This document shows, piece by piece, positions 1 to 8,253 of a stretch of 64,000 nucleotides of DNA. The stretch's first letter is position 1. The number at the start of each line of letters is the position of its first letter. Location: the NCBI GenBank assembly GCA_964560875.1, contig CAZLMW010000001.1:124001-188000 (forward strand). Direction: 5' to 3'. The DNA is from CAZLMW01 sp964560875. Lineage in GTDB: Bacteria; Myxococcota_A; UBA9042. Position numbers and translations under genes: made by a program. The notes under the pieces are model-generated. The model was not told the origin of the DNA. It made no database searches and saw nothing but the letters and a program-made list of their open reading frames with translations.

Positions 1-1
1 T

Positions 2-1606
2 TTCCTCGCCAGGACACGCTCATCGCAGGCGGTCGTGGGTTTCTCGGACAAGGTGAAGCTCGGCGGGTTCGGCAAGCTGAAGACATCGGCGCAGGTAGTC
101 ATGCGCGTGACGTTCCCCGACGACCCGGATCGGTTGCTCAAGCCGGTCCGCGTGCGCGGCGTCAGCTTCGACCGCTACGAACCCAATTCCCACGCGTGGC
201 AGCGCATCGACGACCCGGAATGGGTGCTGCTCCATCACGGCGATCGCTACGCAGTCCCGCGAACACCGGGGCCGTATGCCGGTCACGAGAAGACCTACAC
301 CACGCGCTTTTATCTCGAGCCTTTTTCGGCCGACAACAAGGTCCTCTTTGCGCCCCCACGGCCGCTGTGGGTCGAGTTCCTGGACAGCCAATACGACTCG
401 CTCCGAGGGCGCAAGAAACGCGTCGCCCAGACGCTCGCCGGTGACCTTTCGTTCCGCGCGCCGACCGACGTTGCGCTCGTTTACAAGGTCGCGGCGGTCG
501 AGCCGATCAGCGAAAGCAAGCGCGCCAAGCTCCTGCGCAAGAGTCGCGGCAAATTGCCACGCTGGGTCTCCGACCGATGGCAAGAGCTTCCGCCGGGCCT
601 CGATCCACGCATCAAGACCCTGGCCGCCGAGCTGAAGGGCAAGTCCGACAGCCTCTATGACCAAGCGCGCTCCGTCGAAGCGCAACTGCAACGCCGCTGG
701 ACCTACAGCCTCGACGGTGGCCACGACGAAAAAGCGCCCCTGGCCGACTTCCTCTTTGGCATCAAGAAGGGTCACTGCGAGTACTTCGCCACGTCCATGG
801 TGCTGATGATGCGGGCCAACGGGCACGCCGCGCGCGTCGTCAACGGCTTTGTCGGTGGCGAGTTCAATGGATTTGGCAACTACCGGATGATCCGCCAGGG
901 CGATGCCCACAGCTGGGTCGAAGTCTATTTCCCGGCAATCGGCTGGCAGACCTTCGATCCCACGCCGCCGTCGGGCCAATTGGCACCGCTCACCGAGGGG
1001 TTGGTGGCGAACATGCGGCGGCTCGTCGATGGCGCGTCCATGGCCTGGTACACCTGGGTCGTCGAATACGACCTGGAGCGTCAGGTCGGCGTCTTCCGAG
1101 ACATCGGCCGCAGCCTTCGCAAGATCGGCAAGGGCTTCAACCTCAAGAGCAGCAACACGTCCAAGCGGCGCTTCAATGGGCCCGCGGAACAGCGCGATGG
1201 GCCGCCTCCCGGTCAGTTTCTGCTGGATTTGCTGCCATGGCTGGTGGGCCTGATCGCCCTCGCATGGATCATTCGCTGGTTCGTGATGCGACGGCGAGGC
1301 GGGGGCCGCGAGGTCTTCGATCGACGCATCCATGCGGTCGTGGCGCGGATCGACCGTCGTTTGCGGCGTCACGGGATGGAGCGGCAACGGTGGGAGACGT
1401 GGCATCTTGTCGCTGTGCGCGTGAGGGCGCACGATGCAGCCGCCGGCGACGCGATCGCCCGGTTCGCGACAGGTTATGATCAGGCCCGCTATGCGGAAGA
1501 GCCGGACGAAACTGCGCGAAAACGTGCGCTGGAAGCCGCCGAAGAGGCCGACGATCGCATCAAGTCGATGGCTCCGCCGCCCGATGAAGTGGGAACCGCC
1601 GCATGA
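2..1606 (+). CDS. TgpA-like transglutaminase, C-terminal part (gene truncated at window start)
   Basis: The frame is open from the first bases of the window. The sequence before the first possible GTG (35) already reads like the family, so the true start lies outside. What remains is the periplasmic transglutaminase-like domain with the papain-type triad: Cys in GHCEYFATS (about nt 776), His in GDAHSWVEVYF (about 908) and Asp in FDPTPP (about 956). A membrane segment follows (about nt 1226-1290, LLPWLVGLIALAWIIRWFV) and then a basic cytoplasmic tail. Full-length members of this family carry five or so N-terminal membrane helices, which would lie upstream. They are often found beside MoxR-type ATPases and DUF58 proteins; that context cannot be seen here. 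The physiological substrate is not known for most members. The next gene starts inside its stop codon (ATGA), so the two are probably co-translated. Confidence 0.85.
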   Translation, partial: FLARTRSSQAVVGFSDKVKLGGFGKLKTSAQVVMRVTFPDDPDRLLKPVRVRGVSFDRYEPNSHAWQRIDDPEWVLLHHGDRYAVPRTPGPYAGHEKTYTTRFYLEPFSADNKVLFAPPRPLWVEFLDSQYDSLRGRKKRVAQTLAGDLSFRAPTDVALVYKVAAVEPISESKRAKLLRKSRGKLPRWVSDRWQELPPGLDPRIKTLAAELKGKSDSLYDQARSVEAQLQRRWTYSLDGGHDEKAPLADFLFGIKKGHCEYFATSMVLMMRANGHAARVVNGFVGGEFNGFGNYRMIRQGDAHSWVEVYFPAIGWQTFDPTPPSGQLAPLTEGLVANMRRLVDGASMAWYTWVVEYDLERQVGVFRDIGRSLRKIGKGFNLKSSNTSKRRFNGPAEQRDGPPPGQFLLDLLPWLVGLIALAWIIRWFVMRRRGGGREVFDRRIHAVVARIDRRLRRHGMERQRWETWHLVAVRVRAHDAAAGDAIARFATGYDQARYAEEPDETARKRALEAAEEADDRIKSMAPPPDEVGTAA

Positions 1607-2931
1607 ATCCGCACCGTTGCCGCGACGGCGCCGCGCTCTTGGTCGCCGGCCTGTTCGTTGTCTTGAGCCTGCCCGGATGCGGCAGCGATGACGGCGACGG
1701 CGACGAAGGTGACAGCAATGAGGCCAAGGTCGACCCCTGCAAAGACCCCAAGAACCCCAAGCGCTACCGGGCGACTTTCGGTGGCACGGGCCAGGACAAT
1801 GGGTTTGGTGTCGCGATCACGTCCGACGGCGGCACCGTCATGGTGGGCAGCAACGCATCGGGCGGACCGGCGTCGGCGTGGGTCGTCTCGGTCGACGAGC
1901 AGGGCGCAACCCGATGGGCGAAGTCACTCAAGGCCAAGGTCGCCAAGGTTGTCACCGCATCGGGCACCGACGCGCTTGTGGTGGATGATGACGTCACCGG
2001 CACGCTGATCGGCGTCGATGGCAAGGACAAGTGGTCGCGGTCGTGGGCGACCAAGCTGCCGGCCGACGGCTTCGAGACGCCGCACGCCGCAATCGCATCC
2101 GGTAAAGGCTTCGTCGTCGTGGGCACGCGGTACACGACCAAACACGAGAAAGCCAAGCGCAAGGGTCGCATCTGGAAGATCGGCGAAAACGGGCTCGAGG
2201 TGTGGTCGCGCACGATCGGCAGCGACGGAAAGAACACGTGCGAGGGCCTGGTCGAGCGCGCGGACGGCGACATCATCACGGCAGGCTTCTCGGCCGCGGT
2301 GGTCAGCGGCGAGGGGCGCCAAGTCTGGGTCCATGCCGCCGACAAGGACGGCGAGAAGTTGTGGGAACAGCGTCACGGCGGCCCGCTGGATGACGAAGGA
2401 CACAGCGTCGTAACCGCCGGCGATGGGTATCTCGTAGCTGCGACGACACGCAGCAAAGGCGCAGGAGAAGCGGACCTGTGGATGCTGCGGCTCGACAAGC
2501 AAGGCAACCTGCTGTGGGACCAGACGTACGGCGGCGAGGGCAGCGATGAACCCCGTGCGATGGGTGGATTGTCCGATGGCAGCGTGATCGTTGTGGGCCG
2601 TCATACGTCCGAACAGACATTGCCAGGCGGAGTGTGGCTCTTGCGCATCGATTCGGAGGGCAAGCTGCTCTGGGAGGCGACTTACGGCCGCGCCTGGAAA
2701 GCTGAAGGGACCGCGATCGCCATCGCGAACGACGAGTACGCGGCGATCGGCAGCACCGAACTGAACGGCGCCGGGAGCGACGATTTCTGGCTGCTGCGCG
2801 GCGGCGAGGACGGCAAACCCTGGTGTTCGGGCAACACGGGTGCTCCGTGCAAAGGAGCCGGGGCTGAGCCCTGCCACGCCGGGCTGACGTGCGACGTGGA
2901 CATGAAGCCACCGATGTGCCAGCAGCCCTGA
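1603..2931 (+). CDS. Lipoprotein with beta-propeller-like repeats
   Basis: The 442-residue product starts with a basic region, a hydrophobic stretch and the lipobox LPGC, followed by an acidic Asp/Gly linker, so it should be a lipid-anchored envelope protein. The body is built of repeated blade-like units with the pattern DGG..V.G....GW....D..G...W, such as GTGQDNGFGVAITSDGG and GGPLDDEGHSVVTAGDG. These resemble PQQ-like or delta-60-type propeller repeats. A short cysteine-containing tail (about residues 417-440, CSGNTGAPCKGAG onward) ends the protein. The ATG lies in an ATGA overlap with the transglutaminase gene, which supports this start. No catalytic motif is visible. A binding or scaffold role is inferred from the fold type only. 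Confidence 0.75.
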   Translation: MNPHRCRDGAALLVAGLFVVLSLPGCGSDDGDGDEGDSNEAKVDPCKDPKNPKRYRATFGGTGQDNGFGVAITSDGGTVMVGSNASGGPASAWVVSVDEQGATRWAKSLKAKVAKVVTASGTDALVVDDDVTGTLIGVDGKDKWSRSWATKLPADGFETPHAAIASGKGFVVVGTRYTTKHEKAKRKGRIWKIGENGLEVWSRTIGSDGKNTCEGLVERADGDIITAGFSAAVVSGEGRQVWVHAADKDGEKLWEQRHGGPLDDEGHSVVTAGDGYLVAATTRSKGAGEADLWMLRLDKQGNLLWDQTYGGEGSDEPRAMGGLSDGSVIVVGRHTSEQTLPGGVWLLRIDSEGKLLWEATYGRAWKAEGTAIAIANDEYAAIGSTELNGAGSDDFWLLRGGEDGKPWCSGNTGAPCKGAGAEPCHAGLTCDVDMKPPMCQQP

Positions 2932-2967
2932 ACGGTTTGGCCCGGTCTTCTGATGAGGGCGGGTTAC

Positions 2968-4215
2968 TCAGCGCAAGATGGTCAGCAGGGCTGGCTCGTC
3001 GTGATTGGTCCGCAGCGTCTCGATAACGGCCTCCGCGAGCGCGGGTTCGCCGGCCTTGATCGCGGCGGTTCGAAGCGCCTTGAGCATCGAGCGCAAGCGG
3101 GTCGCTGACACCGATCCCGGCCATGTCTTGATGGTCGCGGTCAACCACGTCGCGCGCGCTTCGAAGCCCACGATGGGATCGGCGCGATCCAGGCGCCTCA
3201 CGATGGCCTTCATCGTGCGTCCGCGGTTGGGGAATCGCTCGATCAGACCGAGCATGAGGTCCCGGCCCGCGGGCCCGTCGGGGATGTGCGTGACAGCGTC
3301 GGGAGCGTCGCGTTGGATGAGCGTGTTCTCGATCAGCGCGAAAGTGTTCGGATTCGTGCCTCCGTCGGGTTTGGAAGGCATCCGGGCGGCGTTTTCGAGG
3401 GTCGGCGCGATGGCGAAAAGCGCCGCAGCTGCCTTTTTCGACCCGCTGTCGGACGTGCCGGCCGCGGCTGTGAGTGCCTGGATGAGGGCGCGATGCAGAA
3501 GACCGTCTGAATCGTAGCGCTTGGCCAGGTCCACGAGCCTGTCGGGCTTGCCCGCGGCGCAAACGAGCTCGACGAAGCGTTTGAGAGGCGTGCGCATCGG
3601 AGGCCACGCTTCGGCGACGTCGTACGCCTGGTCGACGTGACCCGCCTCGGCGAGCCGCAACGCCATCGCGCTGAAGAACGCGTCACGACCGGTCGCCGCA
3701 TCGTTTTCCCGCCAGGTGGCCCGCCCGCTCGCCAACCAAAGTCGGCCTGCCTCGGCGACCGCCGGGCGCAGTGCCTCGGAACGCAACAAGCGCCCGACCT
3801 CGTGGCCGATCGCCGACGACAGTTGATCGGGAGCGGCCAACACGAGCTCGGTCAACCACGTCGCGTCGGACGTATCGCCATGATCAACCAAGATGGCGGC
3901 GAGCTCACCGGCGTGCTGGGCGGCTGCGGCCGAGAGCCCACCCACCGGTCCGATCCCTGCCAGCGCCTCGATCGCCGAGCGCGTCAGACGCGTGGCGCCA
4001 TCACGGCAACCAGCTGCCTCTTGCAGCCGCATCGTGATCCGCGCCAGCTCGCGGTCCAAGACCGGCCCCGTCCGTTGTTCGGTCGCAACTGTGAGCACCA
4101 GCATGTCAACGGCGGCCTGCAGCGGCATCCGCTCCGAGTCGGTGAGGAGGACGCCCCGTTTGCCGGGGAGGTTCGGTTTGGGGGTGGCCAGCTCGCGCGA
4201 CCGTTGGCGCGTCAT
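2968..4215 (-). CDS. Unknown helical-repeat protein
   Basis: I do not recognise this 415-residue protein. It has no signal peptide or membrane segment. It is rich in Ala, Leu and Arg and appears almost wholly alpha-helical, with repeated pairs of helices of 35-45 residues (for example AEAGRLWLASGRATW and AEAWPPMRTPLKRFVEL). That pattern resembles HEAT/TPR-like solenoids. It is the last gene of a three-gene minus-strand unit behind a DHH phosphoesterase and a BFD-like iron-sulfur protein; its ATG overlaps the preceding stop by ATGA. The tight coupling suggests a role linked to those two, but nothing in the sequence says what. It converges on the upstream lipoprotein gene, with 36 nt between the two stop codons. 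Confidence 0.65.
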   Translation of the reverse strand: MTRQRSRELATPKPNLPGKRGVLLTDSERMPLQAAVDMLVLTVATEQRTGPVLDRELARITMRLQEAAGCRDGATRLTRSAIEALAGIGPVGGLSAAAAQHAGELAAILVDHGDTSDATWLTELVLAAPDQLSSAIGHEVGRLLRSEALRPAVAEAGRLWLASGRATWRENDAATGRDAFFSAMALRLAEAGHVDQAYDVAEAWPPMRTPLKRFVELVCAAGKPDRLVDLAKRYDSDGLLHRALIQALTAAAGTSDSGSKKAAAALFAIAPTLENAARMPSKPDGGTNPNTFALIENTLIQRDAPDAVTHIPDGPAGRDLMLGLIERFPNRGRTMKAIVRRLDRADPIVGFEARATWLTATIKTWPGSVSATRLRSMLKALRTAAIKAGEPALAEAVIETLRTNHDEPALLTILR

Positions 4216-4436
4216 CCCGTGCCCCCGCGGACGGCGTCGAGTTCAATACCGTGGTAGTCGCTGACGATGGCGACGAGATCGGGCTGACAGCTGCCACCGC
4301 ACGGTCCGCAGCCGGCCCACGTTGCGTCGAATATGTCGGCCAGCGTGACCGCGCCGTCGTCGAGCGCTACGACGATCGCGCTCAAGCGGATCTCGTTGCA
4401 AAAGCAGATGACGGGATCGTCGACGTCCTCGCTCAC
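4212..4436 (-). CDS. BFD-like [2Fe-2S]-binding protein
   Basis: This 74-residue protein carries the cysteine spacing of bacterioferritin-associated ferredoxin domains: C-x-C near the N-terminus (VICFCNEI) and C-x2-C about 30 residues later (GCGPCGGSC), with one additional cysteine. In that family the four cysteines hold a [2Fe-2S] cluster used for electron transfer or iron release. The start is the GTG that overlaps the stop codon of the DHH phosphoesterase gene (GTGA), and its stop overlaps the next ATG. Longer upstream readings in this frame run antisense or out of frame through the phosphoesterase gene and are not credible. No bacterioferritin gene is nearby, so the partner is unknown. Confidence 0.75.
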   Translation of the reverse strand: MSEDVDDPVICFCNEIRLSAIVVALDDGAVTLADIFDATWAGCGPCGGSCQPDLVAIVSDYHGIELDAVRGGTG

Positions 4437-5434
4437 GCGGCCTCCAGGGCCAGCTCGATCTCTGCGACAACTTCGCGCATCAACTCTTCGGGGTCGCCGA
4501 CCAGCGTCGCACCAGCAGCGTGCGCGTGCCCGCCACCACCGCGCGCCACGGCGATGTGCCCGACCTTGACGGCGGTCTTCGATCGCAGCGACAGCTTCCA
4601 CTCGCCGGCTTCGCGCCCCGGCTTGAGCATGGCCGCCGCGAGCACACCTTCGATGCCAACGACAAACGGAATCGCCACTCCATACGCGTCGCGTCCCACG
4701 TTGAGGCCGTCGCCCAACTCCGATGGTGTGATCACCCATGCGATGCGGCGGTCCGGGTTGAACTTGATGCGCTCGAGGATGCGTCCGAGCAGCACGGTCT
4801 CATCCGCGGGGCGACTGGCGAACAGCGCCTCCTGGATCGGGTTGGTGTCGAGGCCGGTTTCCAACAACTCGGCCGCCACGCGCATCGTGTTCGCCTGGTT
4901 GCGGAGAAACCGAAAGGAGCCGGTGTCAAAGCTGATCGCGGCGTAGATGCCGCGTGCCGAATCAACGCCGACAGGCCATTGGAGCGCCTGCAGGAGTCGG
5001 TAGCAGAGCTCGCCGGTCGACGAAAACTCGGTCGCCACCACCCCCTGGACGTCGGCGTCGGCCGTGACAGCATGATGATCAAAGACGAGCACATCCACGC
5101 CGCGGTCGCTCAGCGCGGTGAATGGCCGGCCAGCTCGCGCCGGTGTGTGGGTGTCGAAGACGATGCCGAGATCCACGTCTTCGAGTCGGCCGTGATCGCG
5201 CTCAAAATGGCCAAATGAGCCGTCGGGATCCAGCCAGCCGTAGCGATCAGGAAGCGCATCTTCATTGACGATGATCACGTCACGACCCGCCGCGTTTGCG
5301 GCCGCGGCGAACGCCACCTGGCTGCCGAGTCCATCGGCGTCCGGACCGAGGTGGGTCATCAGCGCGATCCGCCTCGCGGTCTTGATTCGGTCGAGAAACC
5401 ACGGGGCGAACGGAAAGCCGGAGAGTCGTTGCAT
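4433..5434 (-). CDS. DHH/DHHA1 phosphoesterase (NrnA-like nanoRNase / pAp or cyclic-dinucleotide phosphodiesterase)
   Basis: The product has 333 residues, close to the usual length of stand-alone NrnA-type enzymes. It has the DHH-family metal motifs: THLGPDADGLGS near residue 30, DTHTPAR, and the signature FDHHAV. A C-terminal DHHA1 domain follows with the glycine-rich RGGGGHAHAAG motif. The family degrades short RNA (2-5 nt), 3'-phosphoadenosine phosphate or linear pApA, using Mn2+. pApA is the product of PgpH-type c-di-AMP hydrolysis, and both cdaA and pgpH occur in this window, so a role in clearing pApA is plausible but inferred. I chose the ATG at 5434 because the family match begins just after it. 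The extra 68 codons upstream have no family resemblance and lie in the divergent promoter region of exbB. Confidence 0.88.
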   Translation of the reverse strand: MQRLSGFPFAPWFLDRIKTARRIALMTHLGPDADGLGSQVAFAAAANAAGRDVIIVNEDALPDRYGWLDPDGSFGHFERDHGRLEDVDLGIVFDTHTPARAGRPFTALSDRGVDVLVFDHHAVTADADVQGVVATEFSSTGELCYRLLQALQWPVGVDSARGIYAAISFDTGSFRFLRNQANTMRVAAELLETGLDTNPIQEALFASRPADETVLLGRILERIKFNPDRRIAWVITPSELGDGLNVGRDAYGVAIPFVVGIEGVLAAAMLKPGREAGEWKLSLRSKTAVKVGHIAVARGGGGHAHAAGATLVGDPEELMREVVAEIELALEAA

Positions 5435-5623
5435 GGGTTCGTTGTCGCCTGCTTGTGATGACGCGCCGATGTGCGCGCCCGGGCATCTTGCCGCGGCCTG
5501 CGGTGTTTCGCTACAGACGGCCCATCGCCGTCGCACCGCAGTGGTGCATGCGTGCACGCCGACGCCGGTGTCGGCCACGCGCGGCTCTGCTATCCTCCCG
5601 TCGGCCGACGACGCGGCCGAAGA
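5435..5623. other. Divergent promoter region between DHH operon and exbB/exbD
   Basis: This 189-nt space separates the minus-strand phosphoesterase unit from the plus-strand exbB/exbD pair. On the plus strand TGC followed by TATCCT (5588-5596) looks like an extended -10 element placed about 28 nt before the exbB start; no good -35 hexamer precedes it. No strong minus-strand promoter was recognised. No small gene is evident. Confidence 0.35.
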
Positions 5624-6292
5624 ATGCCCATGCAACAAGTACTCGGACTATTTGAGCGCGGCGGCCCGACCATGGTCGCGATCGCGTGCTTGGCGCTGCT
5701 CGGGATCGGCCTGTTCATCGAGCGTTTGCTGACATTGCGCGGTCTTGTCCCGGAGATTCGTTCTCTCACCGGACGTGTACGCGACGCCGCGGCGCACGCG
5801 GATGTTCCGACACTGCTGACGCACTGCACCGACGCCGGCCACAACCTGGCCCCCGTGCTCGGCCGAGGCGTGCAGCTGGCGATGCGCGACGCCGACCGTG
5901 ACGACATTTTTCGGGCCATGTCACGCGAGGCCCGGCGGCTGATATTGCGGTTGCGACGCGGCCTGGGGCTGCTGTCTTCGTTGGGCACGATGGCGCCGTT
6001 CCTCGGACTGCTCGGCACCGTTCTCGGCATCATGCAAGCGCTGCGGGACATCGGTGAAAAGGGCGGCGCAGGCTTTGATGTGGTTTCCGTGGGCGTCGCG
6101 GAGGCCTTGATCACGACCGCCGCTGGCATCGTCGTCGCGGTGGTCATCGTCTTGCTGCACTCCTTCTTGCGGGCGCGGCTCCGCTCGGCGGTGTTGGAAG
6201 TCCAGCTGCTGATCGAAGAAGTGGCCGACCAACTGTCCCGGCTTGGCGTCAACACCGAGGCGCAAGGCAATCGCGGCGGAGCGAGCGACTGA
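5624..6292 (+). CDS. exbB: MotA/TolQ/ExbB proton-channel family protein
   Basis: This is the inner-membrane channel subunit of a TolQ/ExbB-type energy transducer, which uses the proton gradient to drive an outer-membrane partner. The 222-residue product has one N-terminal helix (MVAIACLALLGIGLFIERL), a cytoplasmic loop, and two closely spaced C-terminal helices. The conserved LGTMAPFLGLLGTVLGI and GVAEALITTAAGIVVAV motifs line the channel. ATG 5624 is preceded by GAAGA; a second ATG at 5630 is also possible. Longer readings from 5471 begin in the divergent promoter region. The ExbD partner follows with stop and start sharing one base. No TonB or TolA gene is adjacent, so ExbB and TolQ cannot be told apart from this window. 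Confidence 0.87.
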   Translation: MPMQQVLGLFERGGPTMVAIACLALLGIGLFIERLLTLRGLVPEIRSLTGRVRDAAAHADVPTLLTHCTDAGHNLAPVLGRGVQLAMRDADRDDIFRAMSREARRLILRLRRGLGLLSSLGTMAPFLGLLGTVLGIMQALRDIGEKGGAGFDVVSVGVAEALITTAAGIVVAVVIVLLHSFLRARLRSAVLEVQLLIEEVADQLSRLGVNTEAQGNRGGASD

Positions 6293-6744
6293 TGGGACCG
6301 TGGCACGACGGCCTGAACGGCGACCTGGACGGCGGCGAAGTTCAGCTCAATCTGACGTCGTTGGTGGACGTGGTTTTCGCGCTGCTGATCGTCTTCATGG
6401 TGTCGTCGGCTGCGTTCATCGAACAGGGCCGCAATGACGCCGCGGCCAGCCAGATCGACCTCGCATTGCCGACCGGCCACACCAAGGCCGACAAGACGCC
6501 GGCTGGCGAAGTCGTCGTGCAAGTTGACTCGGACGGAAACCTGTTCGCCGATGGCAAGGCGACCGACAAGAGATCGCTGACCGCCGATGTTCTTGAACGA
6601 CTCGCCAAGAATCCGAAGCTGCAGGTCCGCATCGAAGCCGACAGCAAGCTCACGTATCAGCGCGTGATGGACATCATCGCCCACCTGCACGACATAGGCG
6701 TCCGCAATGTCGGGCTCGCCACCCGCGACCAGGGCGGGCAATAG
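6292..6744 (+). CDS. exbD: ExbD/TolR family biopolymer transport protein
   Basis: This 150-residue partner of ExbB/TolQ has a short cytoplasmic N-terminus, a single membrane helix and a periplasmic domain ending about residue 145. The helix carries the essential aspartate of the family (LTSLVDVVFALLIVFMVSS), which shuttles protons in the complex. The periplasmic part has the usual pattern VQVDSDGNLFADG and a final helix-strand unit. Its ATG overlaps the exbB stop by one base (TGATG), so the two are expected to be made together. A GC-rich hairpin 22 nt downstream probably ends the transcript. Confidence 0.87.
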   Translation: MGPWHDGLNGDLDGGEVQLNLTSLVDVVFALLIVFMVSSAAFIEQGRNDAAASQIDLALPTGHTKADKTPAGEVVVQVDSDGNLFADGKATDKRSLTADVLERLAKNPKLQVRIEADSKLTYQRVMDIIAHLHDIGVRNVGLATRDQGGQ

Positions 6745-6766
6745 CGCGTCGAACCCGGCAAAAATG

Positions 6767-6800
6767 AACACCGGCCACGCGCGAACACGTGACCGGTGTT
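6767..6800. terminator. Bidirectional intrinsic terminator between exbD and rplI
   Basis: Two 13-nt arms (6767-6779 and 6788-6800) pair over 12 positions with one C-A mismatch, around an 8-nt loop. Both arms begin or end in an AA/TT stretch: AACACCGG on the left and CCGGTGTT on the right. The hairpin sits between two convergent transcription units (exbD, plus; rplI, minus). Its position and symmetry fit a terminator serving both, although the T-runs are short. Confidence 0.65.
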
Positions 6801-6844
6801 GATTTGCTTTGGAGCCGCGCGCGGCGCGTCGGCTTCTTGTTTCG

Positions 6845-7408
6845 CTACAGCTTGTCGAGCAGCTCAGGGTCGAGATCCATCTCGACGTCCTCGAGCGGAG
6901 CGATATCGACGGCAACTTCGGCGTTGGCGGCTTCTTCTTCCGCCTTCGCTTCGAGCTGGCTGATCTCGCTGGCGTCGACATGAACCGCTACGTCCACCAC
7001 GACGTCGGCGTGCAGCTCCACCTTGACGGTGTAGTCGCCGACGCTGCGGATCGAGTCGCTGATCTTGATGTCGCGCCGGTCCACCTCGAAGCCGTTGTCG
7101 CCGAGCAGGTCGGCGATTTCACGGTTGGTGACCGAGCCGTAGAGCTTGCCACCAAGACCCGCGTGCTTGACGACGTTGAGCTTGAGCCCACCGAGACGCT
7201 CAGCCACGCTCAAAGCGGCCACGCGGGCACGCTCCAAGCGGACGGCGGTCACACGCCGGAAGTGCTCCAGCTGCTTGACGTTGCGGTCGTTCGCCAACAG
7301 GGCGAGCTTGCGCGGAAGCAGGTAGTTGCGGCCATAGCCATTGGCGACGTCAACGACATCACCGATTTTGCCGAGATTCGGCACGTTTTCGCGAAGAATG
7401 AGTCGCAT
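6845..7408 (-). CDS. rplI: 50S ribosomal protein L9
   Basis: The N-terminal domain (MRLILRENVPNLGKIGDVV, then GYGRNYLLPRKLA) is the classic L9 rRNA-binding domain. The long connecting helix and the C-terminal domain (GSVTNREIADLL, VELHADV) follow. At 187 residues it is longer than the E. coli protein (149) because of an acidic tail of about 40 residues rich in Glu, Asp and Ala. It is the last gene of rpsF-rpsR-rplI, a very common order, and is followed by a terminator. Confidence 0.96.
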   Translation of the reverse strand: MRLILRENVPNLGKIGDVVDVANGYGRNYLLPRKLALLANDRNVKQLEHFRRVTAVRLERARVAALSVAERLGGLKLNVVKHAGLGGKLYGSVTNREIADLLGDNGFEVDRRDIKISDSIRSVGDYTVKVELHADVVVDVAVHVDASEISQLEAKAEEEAANAEVAVDIAPLEDVEMDLDPELLDKL

Positions 7409-7417
7409 TTCTACCTC

Positions 7418-7660
7418 CTAATCCACGCCAGCGCAGCTGTAGGGCATCAAGGCAACGACGCGCGCGCGCTTGACCGCTTCCTGGAGGCGGCGCTGGTGGG
7501 GCGCGCAAACTCCGCTGATGCGACGGGGAACGATGCGGCCGCGCTCGGAAATGAAGCGCTTGAGCATGCTCGGTGTCTTGTAGTCGATGTACATGGTCTT
7601 GTCGGCGCAGAATGGGCACATCTTGCGACGGCCAAAGCGACGACGGCGAGTCGATTTCAT
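7418..7660 (-). CDS. rpsR: 30S ribosomal protein S18
   Basis: The 80-residue product matches S18 throughout: a basic N-terminus (RRRRFGRRK), YKTPSMLKRFISERGRI and the C-terminal helix HQRRLQEAVKRAR. It has a CPFC pair plus further cysteines (GVCAPH, YSCAG), resembling the metal-binding cysteine-containing form of S18. The ATG overlaps the end of rpsF (ATGA). S18 binds S6 in the small-subunit platform. Confidence 0.96.
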   Translation of the reverse strand: MKSTRRRRFGRRKMCPFCADKTMYIDYKTPSMLKRFISERGRIVPRRISGVCAPHQRRLQEAVKRARVVALMPYSCAGVD

Positions 7661-8169
7661 GCCTTCACCTCCGGAGCGGGCGCGGAATCACGGGAATCAC
7701 GCGAATCACGGGAATCACGCTTGCGGTCACCCCTGTCACCATCACGCGGCGGGCGACGATCGCGGCGGTCACGGCGATCGCGACGTTCACGGTCATCCTC
7801 GTCCTGCGCGTCGGGTGTCATGGCGACGACGCGGGCCCGCTCGCTCTCGATGTCGAACTTGGGCAGCGGCAGCGTCTTGGACAGCGCGATCGTCTGGTGG
7901 CGGATGACCTCGGGCGACAAACGAATCTGGCGGTGCATCTCTTTGATGGCGGCCGGGTTCGTGATGAAGCCGAAGTAGAAATAGTTGCCTTTGCGGTGGT
8001 TCTCAATCGGGTAGGCGAGACGACGACGTCCCCAGTCCACGAGCTTGAGCTCGAGGCCGCCTTCCGTATCGATCACCTTCAACAGGCGCTTATGGAGTTT
8101 TTCGAACGCCTCCCCGTCAAAATCGGGCTTGGCGATCAGGATGGTCTCGTAAGACCGAGCCAGGATCAT
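7657..8169 (-). CDS. rpsF: 30S ribosomal protein S6 with a repetitive charged tail
   Basis: Residues 1-100 are S6: RSYETILIAKPDF at the start, LVDWGRRRLAYPI and GNYFYFGF in the S18-binding region. The tail after about residue 115 is unusual: a run of Asp/Arg/Glu repeats that ends in four RDS triplets encoded by four 9-bp direct repeats (7685-7720). I chose ATG 8169 because a strong GGAGGAG ribosome-binding site precedes it by two bases and the family begins there. The 42 codons upstream have no resemblance to S6 and run through the terminator hairpin. Confidence 0.95.
   Translation of the reverse strand: MILARSYETILIAKPDFDGEAFEKLHKRLLKVIDTEGGLELKLVDWGRRRLAYPIENHRKGNYFYFGFITNPAAIKEMHRQIRLSPEVIRHQTIALSKTLPLPKFDIESERARVVAMTPDAQDEDDRERRDRRDRRDRRPPRDGDRGDRKRDSRDSRDSRDSAPAPEVKA
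7685..7720 (-). repeat. Four 9-bp tandem repeats in the rpsF 3' end
   Basis: The units GAATCACGG and GAATCACGC alternate four times (plus-strand reading). They encode repeated Arg-Asp-Ser in the tail of S6. The in-frame 9-bp unit means copy-number changes would alter tail length without a frameshift. Confidence 0.85.
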
Positions 8170-8253
8170 GGCTCCTCCCCTTGGATCCGCGGTCCCTGCA
8201 GGGATGCCGCGTTCGCCCCCGGACTGCTGCCGCGGGCGAGGAGTGAAAAGACC

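Noticed and set aside
20..1432. A 470-codon minus-strand open frame at the window start.
   Set aside because: It is antisense to the transglutaminase gene, whose catalytic triad is complete.
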